From positions 62,001-126,000 of the forward strand of contig NZ_JAJFZK010000010.1 in NCBI RefSeq assembly GCF_020731355.1: a DNA stretch of 64,000 nucleotides. The letters run 5' to 3'. Each line of letters opens with the position of its first letter. Positions within the stretch are counted from its first letter, which is position 1. This stretch comes from Bacillus sp. REN16. GTDB taxonomy: Bacteria > Bacillota > Bacilli > Bacillales > Bacillaceae_L. The position numbers and the translations under genes are program-made. Under the pieces are notes generated by a model. That model had not been told where the DNA came from, did not search any database, and worked only from the letters and a program-made list of their open reading frames with translations. This document shows positions 9,331 to 18,640 of this stretch, piece after piece.

Positions 9331-9603
9331 TTGGATAATGTATTAAAAGTTTCATCAAAATCAAATCCGAATTCAGTTGCAGGTGCAATTGCAGGCGTAT
9401 TAAGTGAAAGAGGAAATACAGAAATTCAAGTGATTGGAGCTGGTGCTTTAAATCAAGCGATTAAAGCCATTGCGATTGCAAGAGGATTTGTAGCTCCTAG
9501 CGGTGTTAATCTGGTTTTTGTTCCTGCATTTACTGATGTTTTAATCAATAATGAAAATAGAACAGCAATCAAATTAATTGTAGGCCCTAGAAAAAAAAGA
9601 TAG
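9331..9603 (+). CDS. SpoVS-family protein (paralog)
   Basis: 90-residue Alba-like SpoVS fold. The body is almost invariant: LKVSSKSNPNSVAGAIAG, IQVIGAGALNQAIKAIAIARG, GFVAPSGVNLVFVPAFTD and RTAIKLIVGPRKKR. SpoVS affects septation and spore coat or core development in Bacillus. The classical spoVS gene is 86 residues and lies in another chromosomal neighbourhood (near ymdB), so this monocistronic gene between scpB and sodF is probably a paralog. It uses a TTG start behind GGGGGAGG, ends in a basic tail that SpoVS lacks, and has its own terminator. Confidence 0.85.
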   Translation: MDNVLKVSSKSNPNSVAGAIAGVLSERGNTEIQVIGAGALNQAIKAIAIARGFVAPSGVNLVFVPAFTDVLINNENRTAIKLIVGPRKKR

Positions 9604-9925
9604 ATTTTCGTTGAGAGTACCAATAATAAAAGAATCATTTAACAAACAGTCCCCTAACGCTATATTAGCTTGTTGTGCTACCGGGTAGCTTTATTGAAAT
9701 AGGATAATACAGAAAGGCTTAGAGTTGAAGATAACTCTAAGCCTTTTTTGACTTTGAAATATACTGTGATTTGTGTTGAGAAATTTATGATATCTGCATT
9801 GTCATTAGGTCTGTGATTCAACGTGTTTGGCACCTAACAAGCAACCCCCTCAGTAATATACAAAGTTTAATAGTTCATAATGTTTGAGACACGAAAAGAG
9901 GGAAAACGCATACGATAATGACGAT
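9604..9925 (+). other. Intergenic stretch with terminator and small palindromes
   Basis: No ORF of note. It holds two small hairpins (GCTA-TAT-TAGC at 9659-9669 and GCTAC-CGG-GTAGC at 9677-9689), then the terminator at 9713-9748, then about 180 bases with no recognisable signal before repeat copy A. Confidence 0.5.
9713..9748 (+). terminator. Terminator downstream of the SpoVS-like gene
   Basis: Perfect 14-base stem AAAGGCTTAGAGTT / AACTCTAAGCCTTT with a 6-base loop and a T6 tail. Confidence 0.9.
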
Positions 9926-10060
9926 TTAACTTTATTCAGTCGAAGTTCTGACCCGACTGAATAAAGTCAAAGCCTCCGGCGGATGCCACGATTTTTCAAA
10001 GGAAGTTTTTCGAGCACGCTCGAAAAAATCGGGCGCAAATACGCCAAGGCGCATTTGATT
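9926..10060 (+). repeat. Structured intergenic repeat, copy A (short form)
   Basis: Hairpin 1 is ACTTTATTCAGTCG (9929-9942) with its perfect complement at 9954-9967. The shared core GCCTCCGGCGGATGCCAC follows. Then come an outer stem CGATTTTT / AAAAATCG holding TTTTTCGAGC / GCTCGAAAAA, and a last hairpin AAATACGCC-AA-GGCGCATTT. Its end lies 5 bases before the sodF Shine-Dalgarno. Other copies: 20830-21000, 37861-38054, 58165-58236 (reversed, truncated), 63756-63884. Confidence 0.9.
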
Positions 10061-10076
10061 ATAAGGGAGGATAATG

Positions 10077-10955
10077 ATGAGCAGCCCTGAAAAGTATGTG
10101 GAAGACGTTAGAAAATGGTTTTTGGAGATGAATAAGCAATTTGAAAATGAACGAGATGAAGAACTTCAATTGGAACTATCGAATTTTTCGAATTACCTTA
10201 ATTCCGTAGAAGAAAAGCTAACTCCAACTAGTCTGCTTGAATTACAGGAAGAGGTAAAGAACCTTTATCATGCTGGTTTAAGATTTGCTGAACAACCTGG
10301 GGAAAATGAGGGATTTCAAGATACAAGAAGGGTGGGAATTGGACAGCATACATTGCCGCCATTACCTTATGCCTATGATGCATTAGAGCCATATATTTCA
10401 GAAGAAATCATGAGACTCCACCATGATAAGCACCATAAGAGCTATGTTGACGGTCTAAACAAAGCTGAGAAAATGATGGAAAAGGCCCGTAATACAGGTG
10501 ACTATTACCTAATAAAGCATTGGGAAAGAGAAGCTGCCTTTAATGGTTCAGGTCATTATTTGCATACGATTTTTTGGAATGTCATGAAGCCAAAGGGCGG
10601 AGGTATGCCTGGACGTGAATTGCTTCGCCAAATTAATAGGGATTTTGGCAGCTTTGATGTCTTTAAAAGACATTTTAGTGAAGCAGCAAATAAGGTGGAG
10701 GGTGTTGGTTGGGCCATTTTGGTATGGTCACCAAGAGCAGGTCGCTTAGAAATCCTTCAAGCAGAACGTCATCAGTTCATGACCCAATGGGATACGATTC
10801 CTTTGCTTGTGCTTGATGTCTGGGAACATGCCTATTATCTTCAATATAAAAATGTACGTGCAGACTATGTGGAAAATTGGTGGAATATCGTTAATTGGGA
10901 TGAAGTCGAACACCGATTCAATGAAGCTTCGAAACTTCTATGGAAGCAATACTAA
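10077..10955 (+). CDS. sodF: Fe/Mn superoxide dismutase with N-terminal extension
   Basis: About 292-residue SOD of the iron/manganese family, converting superoxide to peroxide and oxygen in the cytosol. An N-terminal helical extension of about 88 residues precedes the SOD N-domain (HTLPPLPYAYDALEPYIS, LHHDKHHKSYVDGLN with the first metal His) and the C-domain (GSGHYLHTIFW second His, VLDVWEHAYYLQY third Asp and fourth His). The extension is typical of Bacillus SodF and sets it apart from the about 200-residue SodA. Tandem ATGs at 10074/10077; the second has better spacing from GGGAGG. Repeat copy A ends just before the ribosome binding site. Confidence 0.93.
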   Translation: MSSPEKYVEDVRKWFLEMNKQFENERDEELQLELSNFSNYLNSVEEKLTPTSLLELQEEVKNLYHAGLRFAEQPGENEGFQDTRRVGIGQHTLPPLPYAYDALEPYISEEIMRLHHDKHHKSYVDGLNKAEKMMEKARNTGDYYLIKHWEREAAFNGSGHYLHTIFWNVMKPKGGGMPGRELLRQINRDFGSFDVFKRHFSEAANKVEGVGWAILVWSPRAGRLEILQAERHQFMTQWDTIPLLVLDVWEHAYYLQYKNVRADYVENWWNIVNWDEVEHRFNEASKLLWKQY

Positions 10956-10971
10956 GCAATATATTCATCTG

Positions 10972-10997
10972 CTGACCAAGTGTTGGTCAGTTTTTTT
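10972..10997 (+). terminator. sodF terminator
   Basis: CTGACCAA / TTGGTCAG stem with 3-base loop and T7 tail, 17 bases after the sodF stop. Confidence 0.9.
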
Positions 10998-10999
10998 GT

Positions 11000-11029
11000 G
11001 TTATTTGTTGGACATGTTATGCATACACT
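11000..11029 (+). promoter_or_regulatory. Candidate sigma-E promoter of dacB-spmA-spmB
   Basis: CATACACT at 11022-11029 fits the sigma-E -10 consensus fully; the upstream GTTATTT region at 11000-11006 is a weak -35 match at about 15 bases. It sits directly after the sodF terminator and before the dacB ATG; the operon is sigma-E controlled in B. subtilis. Confidence 0.55.
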
Positions 11030-11060
11030 TTTACAAAACGGCAAAAGGGACGGGGATCGA

Positions 11061-12206
11061 ATGACATTATTTCGCAAAAGAGTTGTTACACTGATCATCA
11101 TTGTTATGGTTCTCATAGGCTTCCTTCCTCAAAAAGCGAGCGCATTTACTGTTAGTGCAAAGGGTGCGATCTTAATAGAGCAAGAGTCTGGTAGAATTTT
11201 ATTTGAAAAAAATGCCCATCAACGAATGAGAATTGCTAGTATTACTAAAATTATGACGGCTATTCTTGCTATTGAATCGGGAAAGATGAACGAGATGGTA
11301 AAGGTAAGTAATAAGGCTGTGCGTGCGGAAGGGTCTTCTTTATACCTAAAACCGAATGAGCAAATCAAGCTGGAGGATTTAGTTTATGGTTTGATGCTGC
11401 GTTCAGGCAATGATTCTGCAGTTGCTATTGCCGAGCATGTAGGCGGTAGTTTAGAAGGCTTCGTGTTTATGATGAATCAAAAAGCTGCGGAAATTGGTAT
11501 GCAAAATACTGAGTTTGCAAATCCGCATGGATTAGATGATCACGAAAACCATTTTTCATCAGCCTATGACATGGCGATTCTAACGCGATATGCGATGGAG
11601 AATGAAAAATATAGGGAAATAGCCGGTACAAAGGTTCACCGTGCTCCGAATCCGACTGAAAAATGGGATCGTGTTTGGAGAAATAAAAATAAGCTGCTTA
11701 CGAAGCTTTATCCGTATAGCACTGGTGGGAAAACAGGATATACAAAGCGTGCAAAACGCACCCTGGTTTCTACTGCATCAAAGGATGGAATCGATTTAAT
11801 CGCTGTCACGATAAATGCTTCTGATGATTGGAATGATCATATGAATATGTTTAACCATGCTTTCGAAACGTATGATTTAGTGAAGCTTGTCAAAGAGGGC
11901 GATTTAAAAACTGACAGCAGTTTTTACAAAGGGAAAGTGTTTGTCGATCATGATTTTATGTATCCGCTGACTTCAGACGAGAAAAAAAATATAAAACTCA
12001 ATGTTCATTTACTTGAACCTGAACATAAAGAGTGGCGGAAACCAGAAAATGTTCCTGATATTGTAGGTACACTTACCGTTAATCTTGGTGATGAGACAAT
12101 AGAAGAAATGCCGATCTATTTTGATAATGGTCGTGTTGACCGTCCAAAGGAAACATTCTGGGAAACATTGAAAAGTATGTTTCTAGTAATTTTAGGGGTT
12201 AGATAA
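11061..12206 (+). CDS. dacB: Sporulation D-alanyl-D-alanine carboxypeptidase (PBP5*)
   Basis: 381-residue penicillin-binding protein that trims cortex peptidoglycan side chains in the developing spore. A signal peptide (VVTLIIIVMVLIGFLPQKASA) is followed by the DD-peptidase domain with SITK (catalytic Ser-x-x-Lys), SGN and KTG triad motifs, then the PBP5 C-terminal beta domain and a C-terminal amphipathic helix (TFWETLKSMFLVILG) for membrane attachment. The frame is open upstream to 10980, but the ATG at 11061 is preferred because the candidate sigma-E -10 lies upstream of it and the signal peptide starts there. spmA begins 2 bases after the stop. Confidence 0.94.
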   Translation: MTLFRKRVVTLIIIVMVLIGFLPQKASAFTVSAKGAILIEQESGRILFEKNAHQRMRIASITKIMTAILAIESGKMNEMVKVSNKAVRAEGSSLYLKPNEQIKLEDLVYGLMLRSGNDSAVAIAEHVGGSLEGFVFMMNQKAAEIGMQNTEFANPHGLDDHENHFSSAYDMAILTRYAMENEKYREIAGTKVHRAPNPTEKWDRVWRNKNKLLTKLYPYSTGGKTGYTKRAKRTLVSTASKDGIDLIAVTINASDDWNDHMNMFNHAFETYDLVKLVKEGDLKTDSSFYKGKVFVDHDFMYPLTSDEKKNIKLNVHLLEPEHKEWRKPENVPDIVGTLTVNLGDETIEEMPIYFDNGRVDRPKETFWETLKSMFLVILGVR

Positions 12207-12208
12207 CG

Positions 12209-12808
12209 ATGGTAAATATCATATGGGTAGCAATGACAATTATCGGGATTATCTTTGCAATTGTAAATGGAACGATTAGTGAGGTTAATGAAGCAATCTT
12301 TAAGGGAGCTTCAGAGGCTGTCACCATCTGTATTGGGTTAATAAGTGTGCTTGTTTTCTGGTTAGGACTGATGAGAATTGCACAAGAGGCAGGTTTGTTA
12401 GAAAAATTGTCTAAATTGTTTCGTCCATTGGTGAGTCGTTTATTTCCGGAGGTGCCGGTGGACCACCCTGCAATGGGATATATGCTTTCAAACATGATTG
12501 CAAATATGTTTGGGCTTGGAAATGCAGCGACACCAATGGGAATAAAAGCGATGGAGCAGTTAAGGGTCCTAAATGACGGAAAAACATCTGCAAGCCGTTC
12601 GATGGTAACATTTTTAGCAATCAATACTGCAAGTGTGACGCTTGTCCCTACCACAGTAATTGCAATCAGGATGACCTATGAATCTGCAAATCCGACTGAA
12701 ATTGTTGGTCCAACACTAATTGTAACCCTTATTTCGGCTTTTGGTGCAGTATTGATCGACCGGTATTTTTATTACCGAAGAATGAAGAAGGGTGGCGCAG
12801 ATAAATGA
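12209..12808 (+). CDS. spmA: Spore maturation protein A
   Basis: 199-residue polytopic membrane protein of the nucleoside-recognition (Gate) domain family, needed for normal spore core dehydration in B. subtilis. About five hydrophobic segments are visible, with the conserved VFWLGLMRIAQEAGLLEKLSKL and GNAATPMGIKAMEQL (gate motif) regions, and ITLVPTTVIAIR-like sequence in the second half. Second gene of the dacB-spmA-spmB operon; it overlaps spmB by 4 bases (ATGA), showing translational coupling. Confidence 0.95.
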   Translation: MVNIIWVAMTIIGIIFAIVNGTISEVNEAIFKGASEAVTICIGLISVLVFWLGLMRIAQEAGLLEKLSKLFRPLVSRLFPEVPVDHPAMGYMLSNMIANMFGLGNAATPMGIKAMEQLRVLNDGKTSASRSMVTFLAINTASVTLVPTTVIAIRMTYESANPTEIVGPTLIVTLISAFGAVLIDRYFYYRRMKKGGADK

Positions 12809-13338
12809 ACATCATTAGCAACTTGTCACTCTGGCTAATACCCGGAATCATTGGATTTATCCTTTTATATGGAACAATAAAAAGAATTCCCACGTATGAA
12901 ACATTTGTAGAAGGTGGAAAGGAAGGAATTAAAATTGCCTTTTCAATTATGCCCTTTTTAATTGGAATGTTAGTTTCAATTTCTATATTTAGGGCATCTG
13001 GTGCAATGGATTTTTTCATTAATTTAATCCGCCCAGCTCTGGAGTTCGTAGGATTCCCAGCAGAAATTGCTCCATTAGCTTTAATAAGGACGATGTCTGG
13101 TACAGCTGCATTAGGAATGACAACTGATATCATTGCTACATATGGTCCTGATTCCTTTCTGGGGAGACTGGCATCAATCATGCAAGGAAGCACTGACACA
13201 ACCCTTTATGTATTGACAGTCTATTTCGGGGCAGTTGGAATCAAGAAAATGGGTGATGCCCTCAAGGTCGGCCTTTTAGCTGATTTACTTGGAATAGTCG
13301 TAAGTATAGTTGTCGTTACGTTTATATTTGGATCTTAA
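12805..13338 (+). CDS. spmB: Spore maturation protein B
   Basis: 177-residue membrane partner of SpmA, also with the Gate domain. Hydrophobic segments run from WLIPGIIGFILLYG to the C-terminal LGIVVSIVVVTFIFG, and the conserved LIRTMSGTAALGM and MQGSTDTTLYVLTVYFGAVG segments are present. ATG overlaps the spmA stop. Together with dacB it lowers spore core water in B. subtilis. Followed by a hairpin terminator, so it ends the operon. Confidence 0.95.
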   Translation: MNIISNLSLWLIPGIIGFILLYGTIKRIPTYETFVEGGKEGIKIAFSIMPFLIGMLVSISIFRASGAMDFFINLIRPALEFVGFPAEIAPLALIRTMSGTAALGMTTDIIATYGPDSFLGRLASIMQGSTDTTLYVLTVYFGAVGIKKMGDALKVGLLADLLGIVVSIVVVTFIFGS

Positions 13339-13368
13339 AACACGCAAAGTAGCGTGTTTTTCTTTTTT
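13337..13368 (+). terminator. spmB terminator
   Basis: AAAACACGC / GCGTGTTTT stem overlapping the stop codon, followed by TCTTTTTT. Confidence 0.85.
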
Positions 13369-13464
13369 GGGTTTATTAGGAAACTATTGGGATGGGCATA
13401 CTAAAGAATGTTTTTATTGTACAAATACACAGAAACAAGTAAGATGTTTAAGGGGTGAGCATAG

Positions 13465-14199
13465 ATGGAACGACTACAGAAAATAATTGCACATGCAGGT
13501 GTAGCTTCAAGGAGAAAGGCAGAGGAGCTAATTGTTGCAGGGCATGTTAAAGTAAATGGAAAAGTTGTGAAGGAGCTTGGAATTAAGGTAGGCTCAAATG
13601 ATAAAATTGAAGTAAGCGGTATTCCACTAGAAAGAGAAGAACCCGTTTATTTTTTATTTTATAAACCACGGTCTGTCATTTCAAGTGTAAGTGATGATAA
13701 AGGGAGAAAGGTTGTAACTGACTTTTTTCCAGAGATTAAAGAACGGATTTATCCAGTTGGAAGACTGGATTATGATACGTCTGGATTGCTTTTATTAACA
13801 AATGATGGTGAGTTTGCTAACTTATTAACGCATCCAAAGTATGAGATTGAGAAGGTTTATGTGGCAAAAATTAAGGGCATTCCACCTAAGGAAAAGCTTC
13901 GTCAATTAGAAAGAGGCGTTAAGCTGGAGGATGGAAAGACAGCTCCTGCTAAAGTGAAGCTTATATCCATGGACAAGCGCAAACAAACGTCTATTATTGA
14001 GATTAGCATTCATGAAGGAAGAAACCGTCAGGTAAAAAGAATGTTTGAGGCGATTGGGCATGAAGTAACGAAGCTTAAGAGAGAAAGATTTGGCTTTTTA
14101 ACCCTTCAAGGATTGCATACCAGCGAGTATAGAGAACTGCTTCCGCATGAGGTTAAACAATTAAGAGCTTTAGCGAGTACGAAGGATAATCGTTTATAG
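13465..14199 (+). CDS. rluB: 23S rRNA pseudouridine synthase B
   Basis: 244-residue RsuA/RluB-family enzyme that makes pseudouridine in helix 93 of 23S rRNA. An N-terminal S4 RNA-binding domain (MERLQKIIAHAGVASRRKAEELI to about residue 60) precedes the catalytic domain with VGRLDYDTSGLLLLTNDG, whose Asp is the catalytic residue, and HEGRNRQVKRMFEAIGHEV. GTGAGC/AGGGG signal before ATG. Same position as ypuL in B. subtilis, between spmB and resA. I see no clear terminator behind it. Confidence 0.95.
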   Translation: MERLQKIIAHAGVASRRKAEELIVAGHVKVNGKVVKELGIKVGSNDKIEVSGIPLEREEPVYFLFYKPRSVISSVSDDKGRKVVTDFFPEIKERIYPVGRLDYDTSGLLLLTNDGEFANLLTHPKYEIEKVYVAKIKGIPPKEKLRQLERGVKLEDGKTAPAKVKLISMDKRKQTSIIEISIHEGRNRQVKRMFEAIGHEVTKLKRERFGFLTLQGLHTSEYRELLPHEVKQLRALASTKDNRL

Positions 14200-14362
14200 A
14201 TTGCAGACTCATTTAGAGCAGCAGGTCCTTCAATAATGATTCTCAATTGTCACATAACCTTCAAAATGTTTGCAATGTCAATATATTATTAAGTGCTATA
14301 ATGGCAAAGAAAGTACACAATTATAGGAAAGTACACATTATATCTAATAAAGGGAGATTCAA

Positions 14363-14893
14363 ATGGATAAGAAAAAGCGACGATTAGTTCTTCGGACCGT
14401 TATTTTGTTACTTCTCGCCGCTGCGCTCGTTTATACATTGTATATCAATTTCTTTACAAGTAAGGAAAAGGTGGCAGTGGGGGATAAGGCACCAGACTTT
14501 GTCGTGACAGACTTAAATGGGAAGGAACACCATCTATCAGAGTTTAAAGGAGAAAAAGGTGTGTTCTTAAACTTTTGGGGAACATGGTGTGAACCATGTC
14601 AACGTGAATTCCCATATATTGATACATACTATCAGGAATACAAGGATCAGGGTGTTGAGATAATCGCGATTAACGTTGGAGAACCGAAATTCAGTGTGAA
14701 TAATTTTATCGAAAAATACGATTTATCATTTCCTGTTGCAATTGATAAGGGGAACCAGTTGCTGAATGCCTATGGAATTGATCCATTGCCAACTACTTTG
14801 TTAATTGATAAAGATGGAAAAGTTGTAAAGATCATTACTGGTGAGATGACAAGCAAGATGGTCCAAGACTATATGGAGCTAATAAAACCATAG
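14363..14893 (+). CDS. resA: Membrane-anchored thiol-disulfide oxidoreductase ResA
   Basis: 176-residue extracytoplasmic thioredoxin-fold protein that keeps apocytochrome c heme-binding cysteines reduced. One N-terminal membrane anchor (VILLLLAAALVYTLYINFF, about 10-29) follows a basic cytosolic tail; the thioredoxin domain carries WGTWCEPCQ with the ResA-type CEPC active site and a cis-Pro region DPLPTTLLID. First gene of resABC; 13 bases before resB. In B. subtilis the operon is activated by ResD; a Fur-like box is noted upstream. Confidence 0.96.
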   Translation: MDKKKRRLVLRTVILLLLAAALVYTLYINFFTSKEKVAVGDKAPDFVVTDLNGKEHHLSEFKGEKGVFLNFWGTWCEPCQREFPYIDTYYQEYKDQGVEIIAINVGEPKFSVNNFIEKYDLSFPVAIDKGNQLLNAYGIDPLPTTLLIDKDGKVVKIITGEMTSKMVQDYMELIKP

Positions 14894-14906
14894 GGAGTTA
14901 TTTTTT

Positions 14907-16568
14907 ATGGAAAATGTAAAATGCGAATGTGGGCATGTGAACCCGCACGGTACAATTTTTTGTGAGGCTTGTGGAAAACCTGTCCAAAGCGAAGAAACAA
15001 CTCAGACAGATAAAGAGAAAAAGAAATTGCTTGATATGAGGTATGAAGGAAGTGCTAGACGATCTCAAACCTATAATAAAACAATTGTAGATAAAATTTG
15101 GAACTTCTTCTCATCTGTAAAAGTAGGGGTTTGGATCATTATTGTGCTTTTAATTGCTTCAGCACTTGGGACGGTTTATCCCCAAGAATTATACATACCA
15201 CCAAGCATGAGCCCAGCTGATTTCTATGAACAAGAATATGGAATAACCGGAAGATTATATTATCAACTAGGCTTCCACAACCTATATGGTTCATGGTGGT
15301 ATATGATACTTATCGCGATGCTTGGAATTTCGTTGATTATTTGTAGTATTGACCGAGTCGTACCGCTGTATAAGGCATTGAAAAAACAAGGTGTTACCCG
15401 TCACGAAAGTTTTTTGAAAAGACAACGTGTCTATGGAAAAGAAACAGTTGAAAATGTTGAAAAAGACTTTGAAATAGTTAAGGCAAAATTAAAAAAGAAA
15501 CATTATTCAGTCCGTGAAGAGAATGGGAATATATTAGCGGAAAAAGGCCGATTCTCAAGATGGGGCCCTTATGTAAACCACTGTGGACTCATTCTATTTC
15601 TAATAGGTGCAATGCTTCGGTTTGTACCTGGAATGTATGTAGATGAGGTTCTTTGGATTCGTGAAGGTGAAACTGCAAGTGTTCCGGGAACACATGGAAA
15701 ATACTATTTAGAGAGCGAACGTTTCCTAGTAGAAGTTTATGAGAAGGGCAAAGAAAAAGAAGTCTTTGATGAAGCGCTTGATATTGCTGGAAATGGGATG
15801 GTTGTTAAAAACTATCAAACTGACGTTAAGTTGTATGAACGTACAGATGAGATTATCCCTGGAGTTGAACCAGAATTAAAAGAAATTAAATCTCATGAAA
15901 TCCGCGTAAATGAGCCGTTAAAGCATGACCATTATGCATTTTATCAAGTAGATTATAAACTTAACGAATTTAGTACAATGTCCTTTAATATGATTGACAA
16001 AGATACCGATGAGGACTTTGGAAAAATCACGATTAATTTAAGGGATCCCCAGGAAAAATATGATCTGGGAAATGGATACCAGGTCGAGTTAGCAAGTTAT
16101 TTTCCTGATTTCTTTTTTAATGATAAAGGTGAACCGGCTACTAAATCAAAGGTTCCGAATAACCCAGCATTTGTATTTAAAATGAAAGCTCCTGATAAAC
16201 CTGATGGAGAAATTAGTTTTGTTGCCATTCAGCAAAATATTGAACCAATGGGCGATAATAAATACAAGATGGCTTTTGCTGGAATTGAAATGAAGAACGT
16301 CTCCGGGTTAACAGTCAGAAGGGACTTCACATTATGGTTACTAGCTTTGGGTGGAGCAATCTTCATGATTGGGGTTATTCAAGGTTCATACTGGCATCAT
16401 CGTCGGATCTGGGTTCAACGAAAAAATAACGAGGTTATTGTTGCCGCACATACGAATAAAAACTGGTTTGGTCTAAAAAATGAAATTCGTTATGTTCTGG
16501 CGGAGACAGGTATCCCGGAACCAATAGATCAAGTTGATGCGAAAAATACGGAAAATAAGGAGGGATAA
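14907..16568 (+). CDS. resB: Cytochrome c biogenesis protein ResB
   Basis: 553-residue membrane protein of the system II heme-export/ligation complex. A small N-terminal zinc-ribbon-like segment ([17 protein letters not shown]) precedes the first transmembrane helix near 70; further helices lie near 130-150, 222-240 and 465-485, with a large extracytoplasmic loop between the last two. The [27 protein letters not shown] segment is the classic ResB start. It works with ResC (2 bases downstream) to deliver and attach heme to cytochrome c. Confidence 0.95.
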   Translation: MENVKCECGHVNPHGTIFCEACGKPVQSEETTQTDKEKKKLLDMRYEGSARRSQTYNKTIVDKIWNFFSSVKVGVWIIIVLLIASALGTVYPQELYIPPSMSPADFYEQEYGITGRLYYQLGFHNLYGSWWYMILIAMLGISLIICSIDRVVPLYKALKKQGVTRHESFLKRQRVYGKETVENVEKDFEIVKAKLKKKHYSVREENGNILAEKGRFSRWGPYVNHCGLILFLIGAMLRFVPGMYVDEVLWIREGETASVPGTHGKYYLESERFLVEVYEKGKEKEVFDEALDIAGNGMVVKNYQTDVKLYERTDEIIPGVEPELKEIKSHEIRVNEPLKHDHYAFYQVDYKLNEFSTMSFNMIDKDTDEDFGKITINLRDPQEKYDLGNGYQVELASYFPDFFFNDKGEPATKSKVPNNPAFVFKMKAPDKPDGEISFVAIQQNIEPMGDNKYKMAFAGIEMKNVSGLTVRRDFTLWLLALGGAIFMIGVIQGSYWHHRRIWVQRKNNEVIVAAHTNKNWFGLKNEIRYVLAETGIPEPIDQVDAKNTENKEG

Positions 16569-16570
16569 AA

Positions 16571-17743
16571 ATGGCTGAATTAAGCTCAAATCTTCTTTAT
16601 GCTGCTTTTATTCTTTATCTTGTGGCTACCTTCATCTTTGGAGGCGCAATTAGAGATAAGAAAAGCTCAAATGGGTATAACCGCTGGTCTCATATTGGAA
16701 TAGCTATTACCATCATTGGATTTGCAGCACAGGTAGGCTATTTTATTACTAGGTGGATTGCATCGGGACACGCGCCAGTTAGTAATTTGTTTGAATTTAT
16801 TACATTCTTTGGAATGATGTTAGTCCTTGCATTCATCATCATTTATTTTATTTATAAAACAAGCATATTAGGGCTTTTCACTCTGCCTATTGCCTTATTG
16901 GTTATTGCGTATGGCAGTATGTTCTCAAAAGAAATTTCACCACTAATTCCAGCATTACAGAGTGACTGGTTGCATATCCATGTGACGACAGCTGCATTAG
17001 GCCAAGCTATTCTATCCATTAGCTTTGTTGCAGGGATCTTATATCTTTTGAAATCCGTTGATCAGTCTGTCAAAAGCAAGAAAACATTTTGGCTGGAATT
17101 TATTATGTATATTCTTGTTGTTGTTGTAGGCTTCGTAGCTATTACAACTGCCTTTGGGGCAATGAAATATGAATCAGTCTTTTCATGGGTTGATAAAGAA
17201 GGCGTAAGCTCCGAAATGGTGTATAAATTACCTGCTTTAGTTATACCTAACGAAGGTGAATTATTGACAGACGGCAAATTTTCTAGTGGAATTGAATTAC
17301 CAGCGTTATTAAGTGCAAGAAAAGTAAACTCAGTTCTTTGGTCAATTATTTCGGGTTCTATTTTATTTGGACTAATTCGTTTAATTCTGCGTAAACGTAT
17401 TGGTGCGGCATTACAGCCATTAACCAGACGATTAAATTTAGATTTAGTTGATGAAATTGGGTATCGATCAGTTGCAATTGGATTTCCAGTTTTCACATTA
17501 GGAGCGTTAATTTTTGCAATGATTTGGGCACAAATAGCCTGGACGCGTTTCTGGGGTTGGGATCCAAAAGAAGTATGGGCGCTTATCACATGGCTCTTCT
17601 ATGCAGCCTTCTTACATTTAAGACTTTCAAAAGGCTGGCATGGTGAAAAATCAGCTTGGCTGGCAGTCGTCGGATTTTTCATTATTATGTTCAATACGAT
17701 TTTCGTAAATCTAGTTATTGCTGGATTGCACTCATATGCATAA
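16571..17743 (+). CDS. resC: Cytochrome c biogenesis protein ResC (CcsA family)
   Basis: 390-residue polytopic membrane protein of the heme-handling family. Eight or so hydrophobic segments; the tryptophan-rich heme-binding motif is visible as [22 protein letters not shown] (about 322-343), and conserved histidines occur at LHIHVTT (about 140) and the C-terminal HSYA region. It forms the cytochrome c synthase with ResB. TAA is followed at 6 bases by a strong terminator, which separates resABC from resDE here. Confidence 0.95.
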   Translation: MAELSSNLLYAAFILYLVATFIFGGAIRDKKSSNGYNRWSHIGIAITIIGFAAQVGYFITRWIASGHAPVSNLFEFITFFGMMLVLAFIIIYFIYKTSILGLFTLPIALLVIAYGSMFSKEISPLIPALQSDWLHIHVTTAALGQAILSISFVAGILYLLKSVDQSVKSKKTFWLEFIMYILVVVVGFVAITTAFGAMKYESVFSWVDKEGVSSEMVYKLPALVIPNEGELLTDGKFSSGIELPALLSARKVNSVLWSIISGSILFGLIRLILRKRIGAALQPLTRRLNLDLVDEIGYRSVAIGFPVFTLGALIFAMIWAQIAWTRFWGWDPKEVWALITWLFYAAFLHLRLSKGWHGEKSAWLAVVGFFIIMFNTIFVNLVIAGLHSYA

Positions 17744-17748
17744 GTGAG

Positions 17749-17778
17749 AAAGCCTTCATCGTCATGATGAAGGCTTTT
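17749..17778 (+). terminator. resC terminator
   Basis: AAAGCCTTCATC / GATGAAGGCTTT perfect 12-base stem with 5-base loop and T-rich end. In some bacilli resDE is partly read from the resA promoter; this stem would limit that. Confidence 0.88.
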
Positions 17779-17923
17779 CTATCAATTGTTTGTGTCGGAA
17801 TTTCGACTTTTCCGCCGTTTTGGATAGGTAGTGTGATATATGTTATAGCAAATTATGAAATTTTTATGTACGATAGAGATGTATAGAAATATTCTTTCGG
17901 AAAGAAAATGGAGGAATAAGAAA

Positions 17924-18640
17924 ATGGAAAACGAAGCTAGAATTTTGATTGTTGATGATGAAGAAAGAATTCGTCGTTTACTTAAAATGTATTTAGAGAG
18001 AGAAAATTATGCAATAGAAGAAGCTGATAATGGAAATGATGCCGTAGAAAAGGCATTAAAAAATGAATATGATCTTATTCTATTAGATCTCATGATGCCA
18101 GGAAAAGATGGCATTGAGGTATGCCGTGAGTTGCGTGAAAAGAAATCAACTCCGATCATTATGCTAACCGCTAAAGGCGAAGAAGTAAACCGCGTTCAAG
18201 GCTTTGAAGTTGGAACAGATGACTATATTGTAAAACCATTTAGTCCAAGAGAGGTTGTTTTGCGTGTAAAAGCATTATTGAGAAGAGCATCACTTACAAC
18301 CTACCTTCAAACAGAAACAACAGCGAAGGATATTATCGTATTCCCACATCTAACAATCGATAATGATGCACACCGTGTGACTGCTGACGGAAAAGAAGTG
18401 GGCCTAACTCCTAAGGAATACGAATTGTTGTGCTACCTAGCAAAAGCACCAGATAAGGTATTTGACCGTGAGCAATTGTTAAAAGAGGTATGGCACTATG
18501 AGTTCTTTGGTGACCTGCGTACGGTTGACACACATGTTAAACGCTTGCGTGAAAAGTTAAACAAAGTATCTCAAGATGCGGCCAAAATGATTGTCACTGT
18601 CTGGGGTGTCGGTTATAAATTTGAGGTCGGCCAAGAATGA
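17924..18640 (+). CDS. resD: Respiratory response regulator ResD
   Basis: 238-residue OmpR/PhoB-type regulator of aerobic and anaerobic respiration genes. Receiver domain (about 5-120): acidic pair DDEE, phospho-acceptor Asp in [10 protein letters not shown], switch Thr in MLTAKG, Lys in YIVKPF. C-terminal winged helix (about 140-235) with [13 protein letters not shown] and [13 protein letters not shown]. The frame stays open from 17855, but the ATG at 17924 follows GGAGG and gives the family start [14 protein letters not shown]. Overlaps resE by 4 bases. Confidence 0.96.
   Translation: MENEARILIVDDEERIRRLLKMYLERENYAIEEADNGNDAVEKALKNEYDLILLDLMMPGKDGIEVCRELREKKSTPIIMLTAKGEEVNRVQGFEVGTDDYIVKPFSPREVVLRVKALLRRASLTTYLQTETTAKDIIVFPHLTIDNDAHRVTADGKEVGLTPKEYELLCYLAKAPDKVFDREQLLKEVWHYEFFGDLRTVDTHVKRLREKLNKVSQDAAKMIVTVWGVGYKFEVGQE

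Noticed and set aside
9655-9700. c-di-GMP riboswitch suggested by GCTACCGGGTAGC
   Set aside because: Only two tiny hairpins are present; the conserved c-di-GMP aptamer core is absent and no gene follows in range.
10980-11060. Longer dacB start with an extra 27 residues
   Set aside because: It would begin within the sodF terminator and upstream of the sigma-E -10, and would bury the signal peptide.
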